Under the pieces are notes generated by a model that was not told the DNA's origin, did not search any database, and saw only the letters and a program-made list of their open reading frames with translations. This document shows positions 44,572 through 53,716 of a stretch of 64,000 nt of DNA, piece after piece (position 1 is the stretch's first letter; the number at the start of each line of letters is the position of its first letter). Made by a program: the position numbers and the translations under genes. The stretch comes from Celeribacter halophilus. GTDB lineage: Bacteria; Pseudomonadota; Alphaproteobacteria; Rhodobacterales; Rhodobacteraceae. The DNA lies in contig NZ_FORY01000012.1 of assembly GCF_900114135.1 (NCBI RefSeq), forward strand, positions 35,403-99,402, read 5' to 3'.

Positions 44572-45879
44572 ATGTCGCGACAAGATTTCACGTCCAGTAA
44601 GGTAACTTCAAAAGAAGAAGCCCCTTTTGACATCAATGAACTCTTTTTTTCGCGCACGGATGATCGTGGCGTTATTATATCCGGAAACGAGGTTTTCCGG
44701 CGTATTTCCGGATATACTTGGGATGAATTGGTTGGCGCGCCACATAAAATCATCCGTCATCCGGATATGCCCAAGGGCGTATTTTATATTCTGTGGGAGC
44801 GTCTCAAAAAAGGCCTCGCAACGGGAGCCTATGTTAAAAATCGCGCAAATGATGGTCGGCATTATTGGGTTTATGCCATCTTTTCTCCGGTGGATGGTGG
44901 TTATGTGTCCGTCCGGCTCAAACCGACGTCGTCGCTCTTTGAGAGTGTGATATCGCTTTATGCAGAGTCGTTTAATCGTGAACAGGAAGATGGTCTTTCG
45001 CCAGTGGAAAGTGCGGGAAATATTCGCGCGAAATTGCGTGATCTTGGTTTCCCGTCATATAGCGCATTCAGTTCCTATGCCGTTGCTCAGGAGGTGATAG
45101 CGCGGGCTGATGTGCTCGCCCGTGTTGAGGATGAGCGATTGCAAAGCCTTATACGTATTCTACCTGTTCTTGAGGCTCTCGACGAACAGCACGCATCGCT
45201 TTTTGCGTCTTTTGCAAAGACGAGAGGTATACCCTCAAACATGAGGATTGTGGCCTCACGACTCGAACCCGCTGGTGGACCCATTTCTGCGATTTCACAA
45301 AACTATCGTTTGATGTCTGATGAAGCCAGTACTCATCTGGGCAGTTTTCAGGGAGACGATGGTTCTCAGAGCTTGCCTGCCGCGGTGGCGAAGAAAGTGT
45401 ATGGGGCACTTTTTATGATGGCTGCTTCATCCATACAATGTGAGGTGAAAAACGTTGCTGCAGAGGGTCTTGTGTCAGGCGTTGAAGCAGATGGTTTTCA
45501 AGGTGAAGTGGATATTTTGGACCAGTTATCCGAAGGCTATATGGCGGAATCACGTAGCGTATTACAATCCGTTTGCAGTGAGGCGATGGCTTTGGCGAGA
45601 TCTGCGAAAGATCTGCGTCAACTGGTGACAGGTTTGGACTCAATTCGCGTTTTGTGTCGCGTCGAGGCGGGGCGACTGAGTGCGCAATCTGTGGCGCTGA
45701 CGCCAGTGATTAATCAACTCGACCGATTCCACGTCGAAATTGACAGCACCTTGGAACAAATTTTGACGCTTGCGGACAAGGTTGCAGCTATGATCGAGAC
45801 GTCAATGGCGCGCAGTTTTAATTGCCCTCTTGATAAGCTTCCGGCAGCTGAGAGGAATCTGTCTCAAGTATATGCGTGA
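44572..45879 (+). CDS. Aer-like PAS protein without a methyl-accepting domain
   Basis: 435 residues. Residues 20-120 form an Aer-type PAS domain: FFSRTDDRGVIISGNEVF, SGYTWDELVGAPHKIIRHPD (with the Arg-His pair that contacts FAD in Aer) and VKNRANDGRHYWVYA. The remaining 300 residues are mostly helical and contain neither membrane helices nor the conserved chemoreceptor hairpin. It could sense redox and signal through another protein. GGGAACTGAC precedes the ATG. Its last 62 bases overlap the convergent TlpA-like gene. Confidence 0.8.
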   Translation: MSRQDFTSSKVTSKEEAPFDINELFFSRTDDRGVIISGNEVFRRISGYTWDELVGAPHKIIRHPDMPKGVFYILWERLKKGLATGAYVKNRANDGRHYWVYAIFSPVDGGYVSVRLKPTSSLFESVISLYAESFNREQEDGLSPVESAGNIRAKLRDLGFPSYSAFSSYAVAQEVIARADVLARVEDERLQSLIRILPVLEALDEQHASLFASFAKTRGIPSNMRIVASRLEPAGGPISAISQNYRLMSDEASTHLGSFQGDDGSQSLPAAVAKKVYGALFMMAASSIQCEVKNVAAEGLVSGVEADGFQGEVDILDQLSEGYMAESRSVLQSVCSEAMALARSAKDLRQLVTGLDSIRVLCRVEAGRLSAQSVALTPVINQLDRFHVEIDSTLEQILTLADKVAAMIETSMARSFNCPLDKLPAAERNLSQVYA

Positions 45880-46417
45880 TGATGGCCTGTGCGGAGGGGG
45901 AAAACCATTCGGCATCTCCGGTCATACGTGCGATCTCTTTACCTTCGGGCGAAATCAGGATGGACACCGGCAGACCGAGCACCCCCATATCGCGCGCCAT
46001 TGCGCCTTTGCTGTCCAAACGCACAGGCAAGTGTTCGACGCCTGCTTTTTCAAAGAAGCTTTTGATCGCAGGCAGCGGGTTATGTCCTGTTGCAATCGGC
46101 AATACGGTCAACCCTTGGTCCCCAAATGCGCCCGAAAGCGCATCGAGTGCGGGCATTTCCTTGCGGCAGGGCGCACACCACGTCGCCCAAAAGTTCAACA
46201 GCACGAATTGCCCCTGATAATCCGCGAGGGTTTCTTCGTTGCCGTCGATGTCGGTGAAGCTCAGAGTGCTGACCTCTTTCGGGGCACTATGAAAACCCAG
46301 CTTCATCATACTGCCTTCGCGCAACGCTTCGGCCCCTTCAAGATCAAGCGCGGTCGCAGGAATTGCGCCGAGGCTCAGGGCCGTATAAAGGATTGCAGCA
46401 ATCAGTTTTTTCAACAT
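45818..46417 (-). CDS. TlpA-like periplasmic thioredoxin
   Basis: 199 residues: a signal peptide ([20 protein letters not shown], cleavage near ATA) and a thioredoxin fold with active site [17 protein letters not shown] (CAPC at about residue 89). Members reduce periplasmic thiols, often for cytochrome c maturation. The start at 46417 is 13 bases from the divergent argH start; a longer frame to the right is only a shadow of argH. Its 3' end overlaps the convergent PAS gene by 62 bases. Confidence 0.88.
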   Translation of the reverse strand: MLKKLIAAILYTALSLGAIPATALDLEGAEALREGSMMKLGFHSAPKEVSTLSFTDIDGNEETLADYQGQFVLLNFWATWCAPCRKEMPALDALSGAFGDQGLTVLPIATGHNPLPAIKSFFEKAGVEHLPVRLDSKGAMARDMGVLGLPVSILISPEGKEIARMTGDAEWFSPSAQAIITHILETDSSQLPEAYQEGN

Positions 46418-46430
46418 GTGGGACACGTCC

Positions 46431-47822
46431 ATGACCGAAAAGAAATCAAACGCGATGTGGGGCGGCCGGTTCGCTGCCGGACCTGACGCCATCATGGAAG
46501 CCATCAATGCCTCCATTGATTTCGACAAGCGGCTGGCCTCCCAAGATATCGCAGGCTCACGCGCCCATGCCTTGATGCTTTCAAAACAGGGCATCATTAC
46601 CGATACAGATGCTGAGGCCATTCGGGAAGGCCTTCTCACGGTATTGTCAGAGATTGAGGCCGGAGAATTTACCTTTTCCACCGCTCTTGAAGACATCCAC
46701 ATGAATGTCGAGGCCCGCCTCAAGGAAATCATCGGTGATGCCGCAGGGCGTTTGCACACGGCGCGTTCGCGCAATGATCAGGTGGCGACGGATTTCAAAC
46801 TCTGGACGCGCGACCAATTCGATGCGGCGATTTCCGATGTCGAGGCGTTGATCCGTGCTTTGATTGCTCAGGCAGAAGAGGGGGCCGATTGGGTTATGCC
46901 CGGCTTCACCCACCTGCAAACGGCGCAGCCCGTGACATGGGGCCATCACATGATGGCCTATGTGGAGATGTTGGGGCGTGACCTGTCGCGCTTCAAAGAT
47001 GCGAGGGCGCGGATGAATGAAAGCCCGCTCGGTTCCGCAGCTCTGGCGGGCACAGGCTTTCCGATTGACCGGCATATGACGGCAGAGGCTTTGGGTTTTG
47101 ACCGTCCGACCGCGAACTCTCTGGATGCTGTTGCGGACCGGGACTTCGCACTCGAATTTCTGTCCTGTGCCTCGATCTGCGCCATGCACCTGTCTCGGTT
47201 CGCAGAGGAACTTGTGATCTGGTCCTCCGCGCAATTCCGCTTTGTGACCTTGTCGGATCGTTTCTCGACAGGTTCGTCCATCATGCCGCAAAAGAAAAAC
47301 CCTGATGCAGCCGAATTGATCCGCGCCAAAATTGGCCGCATTTTCGGTGCCAATGTTGCGTTGATGACGGTGATGAAGGGGTTGCCACTGGCCTATTCCA
47401 AAGACATGCAGGAAGACAAGGAACAGGTCTTCGATGCCGCTGACAACCTCATGCTGGCGCTCGCGGCGATGACGGGCATGGTGTCTGACATGACGGCGAA
47501 TATCGACAATTTGCGTGCGGCTGCGGCCTCCGGCTTTTCGACGGCGACGGATCTGGCCGATTGGCTGGTGCGTGAGGCGGGGCTGCCCTTCCGCGATGCG
47601 CACCATGTGACTGGCGCATTGGTGGCGATGGCGGAGAAAAAAGGCTGCGATCTGCCCGATTTGACGCTTGAGGACATGAATTCCGTTCACGAAGCGATCA
47701 CAGAAGGCGTTTATGATGTCTTAACGGTTGAAAACTCGGTCGCGTCTCGGACAAGCTACGGGGGAACTGCGCCCGCGCAAGTGCGTGCGCAAATCAAGCG
47801 TTGGAAAGAGGTGCTCGGATGA
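46431..47822 (+). CDS. argH: Argininosuccinate lyase
   Basis: Last step of arginine synthesis, releasing fumarate. 463 residues; [11 protein letters not shown] at the start, [15 protein letters not shown] (about 105) and the fumarase/lyase signature [20 protein letters not shown] (about 281) are intact. The next gene, a small lipoprotein, overlaps by four bases, and lysA follows, a common arrangement in alphaproteobacteria. Confidence 0.95.
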   Translation: MTEKKSNAMWGGRFAAGPDAIMEAINASIDFDKRLASQDIAGSRAHALMLSKQGIITDTDAEAIREGLLTVLSEIEAGEFTFSTALEDIHMNVEARLKEIIGDAAGRLHTARSRNDQVATDFKLWTRDQFDAAISDVEALIRALIAQAEEGADWVMPGFTHLQTAQPVTWGHHMMAYVEMLGRDLSRFKDARARMNESPLGSAALAGTGFPIDRHMTAEALGFDRPTANSLDAVADRDFALEFLSCASICAMHLSRFAEELVIWSSAQFRFVTLSDRFSTGSSIMPQKKNPDAAELIRAKIGRIFGANVALMTVMKGLPLAYSKDMQEDKEQVFDAADNLMLALAAMTGMVSDMTANIDNLRAAAASGFSTATDLADWLVREAGLPFRDAHHVTGALVAMAEKKGCDLPDLTLEDMNSVHEAITEGVYDVLTVENSVASRTSYGGTAPAQVRAQIKRWKEVLG

Positions 47823-47986
47823 AACCCGTTATTGCCGCCCTGTTCGTTGTTCTGGGCCTTAGCGCCTGTGGCGTCGATGGAGAACCCTCCAAACCTGAAA
47901 TCAGCGCCAGAACAACTGTAGGCGTGAACTCCGGTTCCGGCGGCTACACAGACACCGAACTCAACATCCATATTCCGCTCAACTGA
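47819..47986 (+). CDS. Small LptM-like lipoprotein
   Basis: 55 residues with a lipoprotein signal ([17 protein letters not shown], Cys17) and a short mature part ending in an alternating polar/hydrophobic stretch. The ATG overlaps the argH stop (ATGA). Tiny lipoproteins upstream of lysA are widespread, and the Escherichia coli one (YifL/LptM) assists maturation of the LPS translocon. That role here is inferred from position and size only. Confidence 0.78.
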   Translation: MKPVIAALFVVLGLSACGVDGEPSKPEISARTTVGVNSGSGGYTDTELNIHIPLN

Positions 47987-48006
47987 GCCGCGACAAGGCA
48001 ATCCAC

Positions 48007-49272
48007 ATGGACCATTTTCTCTATAAAAACGGCGTGCTTCATGCCGAAGACGTCTCCGTGTCCGAAATTGCGGCGCAGGTCGGGACACCGTTTTACGTCT
48101 ATTCCGCAGCCACGCTGACACGGCATTTCAAGCTGTTCGACGAGGCTTTGGAGGGCATGGATCACCTTGTCTGTTTCGCCATGAAGTCGAATTCGAACCT
48201 CGCGGTTTTGAAACTCATGGGCGAGTTGGGCGCGGGGATCGACGTGGTCTCCATTGGCGAATATCTCAAGGCCAAAGCTGCCGGATTGCCCGGTGATCGC
48301 ATCGTGTTTTCGGGGGTTGGCAAAACTCGCTGGGAAATGCGTCAGGCGCTTGAGGGCGGGATTCGTCAGTTCAATGTGGAAAGCGAACCCGAACTCGAGG
48401 CTCTGAACGAGGTTGCGACCGCTCTCGGCGTCAAAGCGCCCATTGCGCTGCGGGTCAATCCGGATGTGGATGCCAAGACCCATGCGAAAATCGCAACGGG
48501 AAAATCCGAAAACAAATTCGGCATTCCGATTGCCACCTGCCGCGACGTCTATGCGCGCGCCGCAGCAATGGAGGGGATCGATGTTGTCGGGATCGACGTG
48601 CATATCGGGTCGCAACTGACGCAGCTTGAGCCGTTTGAACTGGCGTTCACCAAAGTCGCGGAACTGACCGAAGCATTGCGGGCCGACGGGCACAATATCC
48701 GTCGTCTCGATCTGGGCGGCGGGCTTGGCATTCCTTACGAGCGCTCAAACGAAGCTCCGCCTTTGCCTGTCGAATATGGCGATATGATCCGCCGCACCGT
48801 GGGCCATCTGGGTTGCGAGATCGAGATCGAGCCGGGGCGTCTGATTTCGGGAAACGCGGGGATTCTCGTGTCTTCCGTGATCTACCTCAAACACGGCGAG
48901 GGGCGTGACTTCCTGATTGTTGATGCTGCGATGAACGATCTGGTGCGCCCGTCGATGTATGATGCCTATCATGACATTGTGCCGGTTGAGGAACCCGTTG
49001 CGGGGGCCGAGCAAGCTCCGGTGGATGTCGTCGGGCCGATTTGCGAAACGGGCGATACCTTTGCCAAGGGACGCAACATGCCCGCTTTGGGAGAGGGTGA
49101 TCTCGTCGCATTCCGGTCCGCTGGCGCTTATGGGGCCGTGATGGCGTCTGAATACAATTCGCGCCCTTTGGTGCCCGAGGTCTTGGTGAAGGACGATCAA
49201 TTCGCTGTCATCCGCGCACGTCCGAGCTTTGACGAGATGATAAACCGCGATACCATCCCTGTGTGGCTCTGA
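48007..49272 (+). CDS. lysA: Diaminopimelate decarboxylase
   Basis: PLP enzyme of lysine synthesis, 421 residues. The PLP lysine is in CFAMKSNSNLAVL (about residue 60). GGGLGIPYERS, EPGRLISGNAGIL and the substrate motif GPICETGDTFAKG (about 341) are all present. It lies 20 bases after the small lipoprotein gene, so argH-lipoprotein-lysA is one unit. Confidence 0.95.
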   Translation: MDHFLYKNGVLHAEDVSVSEIAAQVGTPFYVYSAATLTRHFKLFDEALEGMDHLVCFAMKSNSNLAVLKLMGELGAGIDVVSIGEYLKAKAAGLPGDRIVFSGVGKTRWEMRQALEGGIRQFNVESEPELEALNEVATALGVKAPIALRVNPDVDAKTHAKIATGKSENKFGIPIATCRDVYARAAAMEGIDVVGIDVHIGSQLTQLEPFELAFTKVAELTEALRADGHNIRRLDLGGGLGIPYERSNEAPPLPVEYGDMIRRTVGHLGCEIEIEPGRLISGNAGILVSSVIYLKHGEGRDFLIVDAAMNDLVRPSMYDAYHDIVPVEEPVAGAEQAPVDVVGPICETGDTFAKGRNMPALGEGDLVAFRSAGAYGAVMASEYNSRPLVPEVLVKDDQFAVIRARPSFDEMINRDTIPVWL

Positions 49273-49338
49273 CCTGCTCGCCAAGTGGTGCAGGGTGGCG
49301 GCGAGTCGAGAAGCTTAACGAGCTGTAAAGCGAGATGT

Positions 49339-51831
49339 ATGGACCCTGAGCACGGACCCACCGACAGCCTTGATCGCCCCCTTGCCCGCAGGGTGAAGGT
49401 GGCTTTGCTGCTGACCGGAGCGGGGCTGGTGCTTGAACGCATTGCGCTGGCCTTCTGGCCGCTGATCTCGCTGTTTTTCTTCGCTGCGGGGCTGTTGATG
49501 CTGGGCGTTCAGGACGCTCTGCCGATATGGGGCCTTCGGGCGGGGCTTGCGCTTTACGGGATTGCCGCGCTCCTGTCGCTGGTTCTTGGTCTGCGGGCGA
49601 TACATCTACCACGCAAAGCCGAGGTCGTGACCCGCGTTGATGCGCATTTGCCGGGGCGACCGCTACAGGCGCTGTCCGATACGGTTCTGGTCGGGGCTGG
49701 GGATGCGGCTTCGGAGACGCTTTGGGAGCGGCATCGCCAGCGTATGATTGCACGGCTCGCGACGGTCCGCCCCGTCGCCCCAAACATCCGTCTGGCTCCT
49801 CGTGATCCCCTTGCTTTGCGTCTTGTCGCGTTGACAACTCTTGGTATGGGGTTGCTCTTCGGTTCGGTTGAGCGTGTGGGATATCTCACGAGTCTCCAAG
49901 GGCGTGGCGAAGAGATTGCTACGGGCCCGATCTGGGAGGGCTGGGTGCGTCCGCCTGCCTATTCCGGCAAGCCCACGCTTTATCTGGGTGACCTCGATCC
50001 GAATTTCGATGTGCCCAAAGGGGCGGATGTGATGCTGCGGTTTTACGGGGACGATGGTGTTTTGACGCTGCGCGAAACCGTGTCGGGCGACACGGAGATA
50101 CGTCCTGATTTCCGGATCCGGCAGTCGGGGGAAATCGAGATTGATGGCCCTACAGGCCGGCTTTGGGAGGTTGCGCTTCAGCCGGATGCCCCGCCTGTGG
50201 CGGAGTTGGTCGGGCCAATGACCCGCGCCCCGTCCGGCGAGGCGCGTCAGGATTTCCGCCTGTCCGATGATTTCGGGGTCAGTCGCGCCATATTGACGAT
50301 CTCGCGCGACGTTGAAGCGGTGGAGCGACGCTACGGCTATGTTTTGCCGCCAGAGCCGCGTGAGGATATTTCCGTGCCCGTCATGCTACCGCAGACCGGA
50401 GATCGGCGCGAAATCGAAGGCCGGATTGCCGAAAACCTTGCCCAGCATCCGTTCGCGGGGCTTCCTGTGCGGTTGTCCTTGAGCGCTTGGGACGAGGCTG
50501 GGCAGGAAAGCAGCGAGGCGTTGGGCGAAAGCATCCTGCCGACGCGCCGGTTCTTTGACCCGCTGGCTGCAGCTTTGGTGGATCAGCGGCGTGAATTGCT
50601 GTGGAACCGAGAGAATGCGCCGCGCACGGCGCAGGTCTTGCGCGCAATCTCTGTCAATCCGAGCGAAATGTTTGACGAGATGACGAGCTATGTCCGCTTG
50701 CGCGAAGTGATCGGCCAGCTTGAGGGGCGTGACGGTCGGTTGACGGATGAGCAGGTCGACACCATTGCCGCCACGCTTTGGGATATTGCGCTAGAGCTTG
50801 AAGATGGTGAGTTGAAAGAGGCTTTGGCGCGGCTGCATCGGGCGCAGGAGCGTCTGAGCCAAGCCATGCGTGACGGGGCCACGCCTGAAGAGATCGAAAA
50901 CTTGATGCAGGAATTGCGCGAGGCGACCCGTGATTACATGCAGCAACTGGCCGAACAGCAAGGTCCGGACGCGGACGACACGGACACGCCGGACCAAGGT
51001 CAGGATCAGGGGCAGGAGATCACGCAGGACCAGCTGCAACAATTGATGGATCGCATTCAGGAGTTGATGGAGCAGGGCCGTATGGCCGAAGCACAGCAGC
51101 TTATGGATATGCTGGCTGAAATGCTCGAAAACATGCGGGTCACACAAGGCGAGGGGCAGGGCCAAGGCAGCGAGGGGATGCAGGGCCTGCAAGATACGCT
51201 GCGCGACCAGCAGCAGTTGAATGACGATACGTTCTCTGATTTGCAGGAGCAGTTTGGCCAGAATTCGCCCTCGCAAGGTGGCGATCAGCAAGGCGATGAG
51301 CCGGATGGAGATGCGCAGGGCGGGGCGGAGGCTGGTGGAGAAGGCGCGGAGCAATCGCTGTCCGAGCGCCAGCGCGCCTTGCGGGAAGCCTTGCGCGAAC
51401 AGCGGCGCAATGTCCCCGGTGGCGGAGGCGGAGAAGACAGTGTCGGCAGTGCGCTTGATCGCGCGGATCGGGCGATGGAGGAGGCCGAAAGAGCGTTGCG
51501 CGAGGGGGATCTCTCCGGCGCACTTGACGGGCAGGCCGAGGCGATGGAGGCCCTGCGTGACGGGATGCGTCAACTTGGTGAACAACAAGCACAATCGCAG
51601 CAAGATCAGGACGGCCAGCCCAATGACGGATCAGAGACGCAAGGCCGCGATCCGCTGGGCCGCACGCCGGGCGGCATGGGGCGTCTTGGCACGGATGAAG
51701 AATTTTATGAAGGCGAGGATGTCTATCGTCGCGCCGAGGAGCTTCTGGACGAAATCCGTCGCCGCACCGAAGATCGGGAGCGCACGGCGGAAGAGCGCGA
51801 TTATCTCAACCGGCTGCTGGATCAGTTCTGA
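49339..51831 (+). CDS. TIGR02302/DUF4175 family envelope protein
   Basis: 830 residues. Three hydrophobic helices lie in the first 180 residues (LLLTGAGLVLERIALAFWP, FFFAAGLLMLGV and LALYGIAALLSLVLGL). A long extracytoplasmic part follows, and from about residue 530 a striking low-complexity region rich in Gln, Glu, Asp and Gly (DTPDQGQDQGQE; GGDQQGDEPDGDAQGGAEAGGEG). The last 60 residues (YRRAEELLDEIRRRTEDRERTAEERDYLNRLL) are ordered and typical of the TIGR02302 family. I choose the ATG at 49339; the frame is open 18 codons earlier. Function unknown; no partner evident except lysA upstream. Confidence 0.84.
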   Translation: MDPEHGPTDSLDRPLARRVKVALLLTGAGLVLERIALAFWPLISLFFFAAGLLMLGVQDALPIWGLRAGLALYGIAALLSLVLGLRAIHLPRKAEVVTRVDAHLPGRPLQALSDTVLVGAGDAASETLWERHRQRMIARLATVRPVAPNIRLAPRDPLALRLVALTTLGMGLLFGSVERVGYLTSLQGRGEEIATGPIWEGWVRPPAYSGKPTLYLGDLDPNFDVPKGADVMLRFYGDDGVLTLRETVSGDTEIRPDFRIRQSGEIEIDGPTGRLWEVALQPDAPPVAELVGPMTRAPSGEARQDFRLSDDFGVSRAILTISRDVEAVERRYGYVLPPEPREDISVPVMLPQTGDRREIEGRIAENLAQHPFAGLPVRLSLSAWDEAGQESSEALGESILPTRRFFDPLAAALVDQRRELLWNRENAPRTAQVLRAISVNPSEMFDEMTSYVRLREVIGQLEGRDGRLTDEQVDTIAATLWDIALELEDGELKEALARLHRAQERLSQAMRDGATPEEIENLMQELREATRDYMQQLAEQQGPDADDTDTPDQGQDQGQEITQDQLQQLMDRIQELMEQGRMAEAQQLMDMLAEMLENMRVTQGEGQGQGSEGMQGLQDTLRDQQQLNDDTFSDLQEQFGQNSPSQGGDQQGDEPDGDAQGGAEAGGEGAEQSLSERQRALREALREQRRNVPGGGGGEDSVGSALDRADRAMEEAERALREGDLSGALDGQAEAMEALRDGMRQLGEQQAQSQQDQDGQPNDGSETQGRDPLGRTPGGMGRLGTDEEFYEGEDVYRRAEELLDEIRRRTEDRERTAEERDYLNRLLDQF

Positions 51832-51844
51832 GAGGTTTGTCGAT

Positions 51845-52867
51845 TTAGGAGCCGCTGAGCTGGCCTAAAAGTGCATTCAGCCGCGTGCTGGCGGCTGACA
51901 AGGTTTGGTCGAGCCAGCCACGGAAACCGTTCGCCATATGGACGTAGGTTTCCATCACTCCGGCCAGAGCGGGCACTTTTGCCGCGATCAGAGGCGAGAG
52001 GATATAGAGCGCCACGAGGAAGACCGCGATCAGCACCAGCGTCAGGAAGACGGTGCGGAAACCGGAGCGCTCCGCGCGCTCGCGGCGGGTGTCTTCATCG
52101 GGCACTGTGCCATCGTCATCGCGTTCCGAAGCGGCGCTCAGGGTGGAGTTGATTTCCTCGATATCAGGCAAGAGATCGCGACGTTTGCCGGTGGCCGCAG
52201 CCACTCCGCCTGCCACAAGGCCGGGGTCCGCCGGGTCAAGCCCACGCAGCCGCGCCATGCGTTCACGCAGGCTCTTCTTGGCTGAGTCCTGTGCGGGTTC
52301 TTCCAGTCCCAAGTCGGGCTGGGTTTCAATCGTCTCGCCTTCTGTCTGGCGCATCGCGTGATCGAATTCGACCTCGGCACGCAAGATGTCCCGCACGCTG
52401 TCCTTGAGCGCGACGCTGCTCTGTGGCGCGGTGTCTTGTGCGGGAGGCGGGAGATCCTCGCTGTCTTCGATCTCGTATTCCGGTTCGGATGCCGATATGG
52501 ATATTGCGTCCTGCTCCGCTTCCAACGCCGGTTCAGGGATATCTACAGGCTCGGGAACAATTTCCGGCTCGGGGTCAAGCTCTGGTTCGATGGCAGGTTC
52601 CGGCTCTTGAGCGGTCGTAGGCACATCTACGTGAAACTCTTCGGCCGCAGGCTGGACCACGGCGGTTTCAGGAGGGGTTTCTGTAAGAGAGGCATCTTCG
52701 TCCGGAATTTCATATCCCAGTTCTTCCGCCAGTTCCTTGTCCAGATGGGCGGGCTGCTGAAACCATGTGTGCCCGCAGTTTGAACATTGAACATCTCGCC
52801 CCGTGTCAGGAATGACACGTGAATCAACTTCGTATTGAGCTCCGCAATTCGGACATATCAGCCGCAT
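51845..52867 (-). CDS. Zinc-ribbon (MJ0042-type) membrane protein
   Basis: 340 residues. It begins with a CxxC...CxxC ribbon (LICPNCGAQYEVD, then VQCSNCGHTWFQ). A long acidic, Pro/Glu-rich linker with repeated EPE and PEP units follows (about residues 50-150). One membrane helix (VFLTLVLIAVFLVALYIL, about 275) and a short C-terminal tail complete it. Proteins like this next to ftsE are common in alphaproteobacteria and are uncharacterised. GGGGAAGTT precedes the ATG at 52867. Confidence 0.82.
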   Translation of the reverse strand: MRLICPNCGAQYEVDSRVIPDTGRDVQCSNCGHTWFQQPAHLDKELAEELGYEIPDEDASLTETPPETAVVQPAAEEFHVDVPTTAQEPEPAIEPELDPEPEIVPEPVDIPEPALEAEQDAISISASEPEYEIEDSEDLPPPAQDTAPQSSVALKDSVRDILRAEVEFDHAMRQTEGETIETQPDLGLEEPAQDSAKKSLRERMARLRGLDPADPGLVAGGVAAATGKRRDLLPDIEEINSTLSAASERDDDGTVPDEDTRRERAERSGFRTVFLTLVLIAVFLVALYILSPLIAAKVPALAGVMETYVHMANGFRGWLDQTLSAASTRLNALLGQLSGS

Positions 52868-52965
52868 AACTTCCCCTGCCACACGTTATCTGCGCACGCT
52901 CCCCCATGCTGACTGCGCGATTTTCTGCAATTCTTAACGTGAATTAGCAGATTGTCCATATTTTT

Positions 52966-53025
52966 GCGACAGTTGCATTGAAAGGTTTTGACCAGTGAGG
53001 CAAAACTGTCGCGAAGAAGCGACAG
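52966..53025 (+). promoter_or_regulatory. Alternative hairpins in the ftsE leader
   Basis: Arm A GCGACAGTT (52966-52974), arm B AACTGTCGC (53004-53012) and arm C GCGACAG (53019-53025). B can pair with A (9 bases) or with C (7 bases), but not both. C ends 20 bases before the ftsE GTG. If transcription begins upstream of A, the leader could switch between two folds. No T-run follows C, so translational rather than terminator control would be expected. Confidence 0.45.
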
Positions 53026-53044
53026 GGGTTCGCAGAGGTGACAT

Positions 53045-53716
53045 GTGATAGAGTTTCATGAGGCAGGCTACGGCTACGGTGGGCGGGAGCTATTGACAGA
53101 AATGTCCCTGACGCTTGCGCCGGGGTCTTTCCATTTTCTGACGGGGCCTTCAGGGGCAGGCAAAACAACATTTCTCAAACTGTGTTATCGCGAACTTCAG
53201 GCCACGGCCGGTCGGGTATCGATCTTTGGTGAAGATACGCGCCAGATGGAGCGGGACGAGGTGGCGAACCTGCGTCGGCGCATCGGTGTGGTGCATCAGG
53301 ATTGCCAATTCCTTGACCACCTCAGTCTCGTCGATAACGTTGCCCTGCCGCTGTCCGTTTCCGGTCGTGAGCGAGACGAGCGTGATCTGGAAGACCTGCT
53401 GAATTGGGTCGGGCTGTCGGAACAGGCCAAAGCCCATCCACCGGAACTGTCGGGCGGGGAACGTCAGCGTGCGGCTTTGGCGCGTGCGGTGATCATGTCG
53501 CCGGAAGTCATTCTTGCGGATGAGCCGACAGGCAACGTGGACTGGGAAATGTCGCTGCGTCTTTTGCAGCTTTTGATCGAATTGAACCGGATGGGGAAAA
53601 CGGTGGTGATCGCCACGCATGACCTGCATCTGATTCGTCAGGCCAAAGCGCAAGTGCAGGCGCGGGTGTTGCGCATCTCCAACCGGCGTATTCAGCAAGC
53701 GGGGGCGGATCTGTGA
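53045..53716 (+). CDS. ftsE: Cell division ATP-binding protein FtsE
   Basis: ATPase of the FtsEX complex that couples the divisome to peptidoglycan hydrolases, 223 residues. Walker A GPSGAGKTT (about residue 36), signature LSGGERQRAALARAV (about 137) and Walker B VILADEPTGNVD are intact. The start is a GTG at 53045 preceded by AGAGGTGAC. It overlaps ftsX by four bases. Confidence 0.94.
   Translation: MIEFHEAGYGYGGRELLTEMSLTLAPGSFHFLTGPSGAGKTTFLKLCYRELQATAGRVSIFGEDTRQMERDEVANLRRRIGVVHQDCQFLDHLSLVDNVALPLSVSGRERDERDLEDLLNWVGLSEQAKAHPPELSGGERQRAALARAVIMSPEVILADEPTGNVDWEMSLRLLQLLIELNRMGKTVVIATHDLHLIRQAKAQVQARVLRISNRRIQQAGADL

Noticed and set aside
52933..52946. Second CtrA-like box ahead of ftsE
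   Set aside because: TTAA and TTAG are six, not seven, bases apart.
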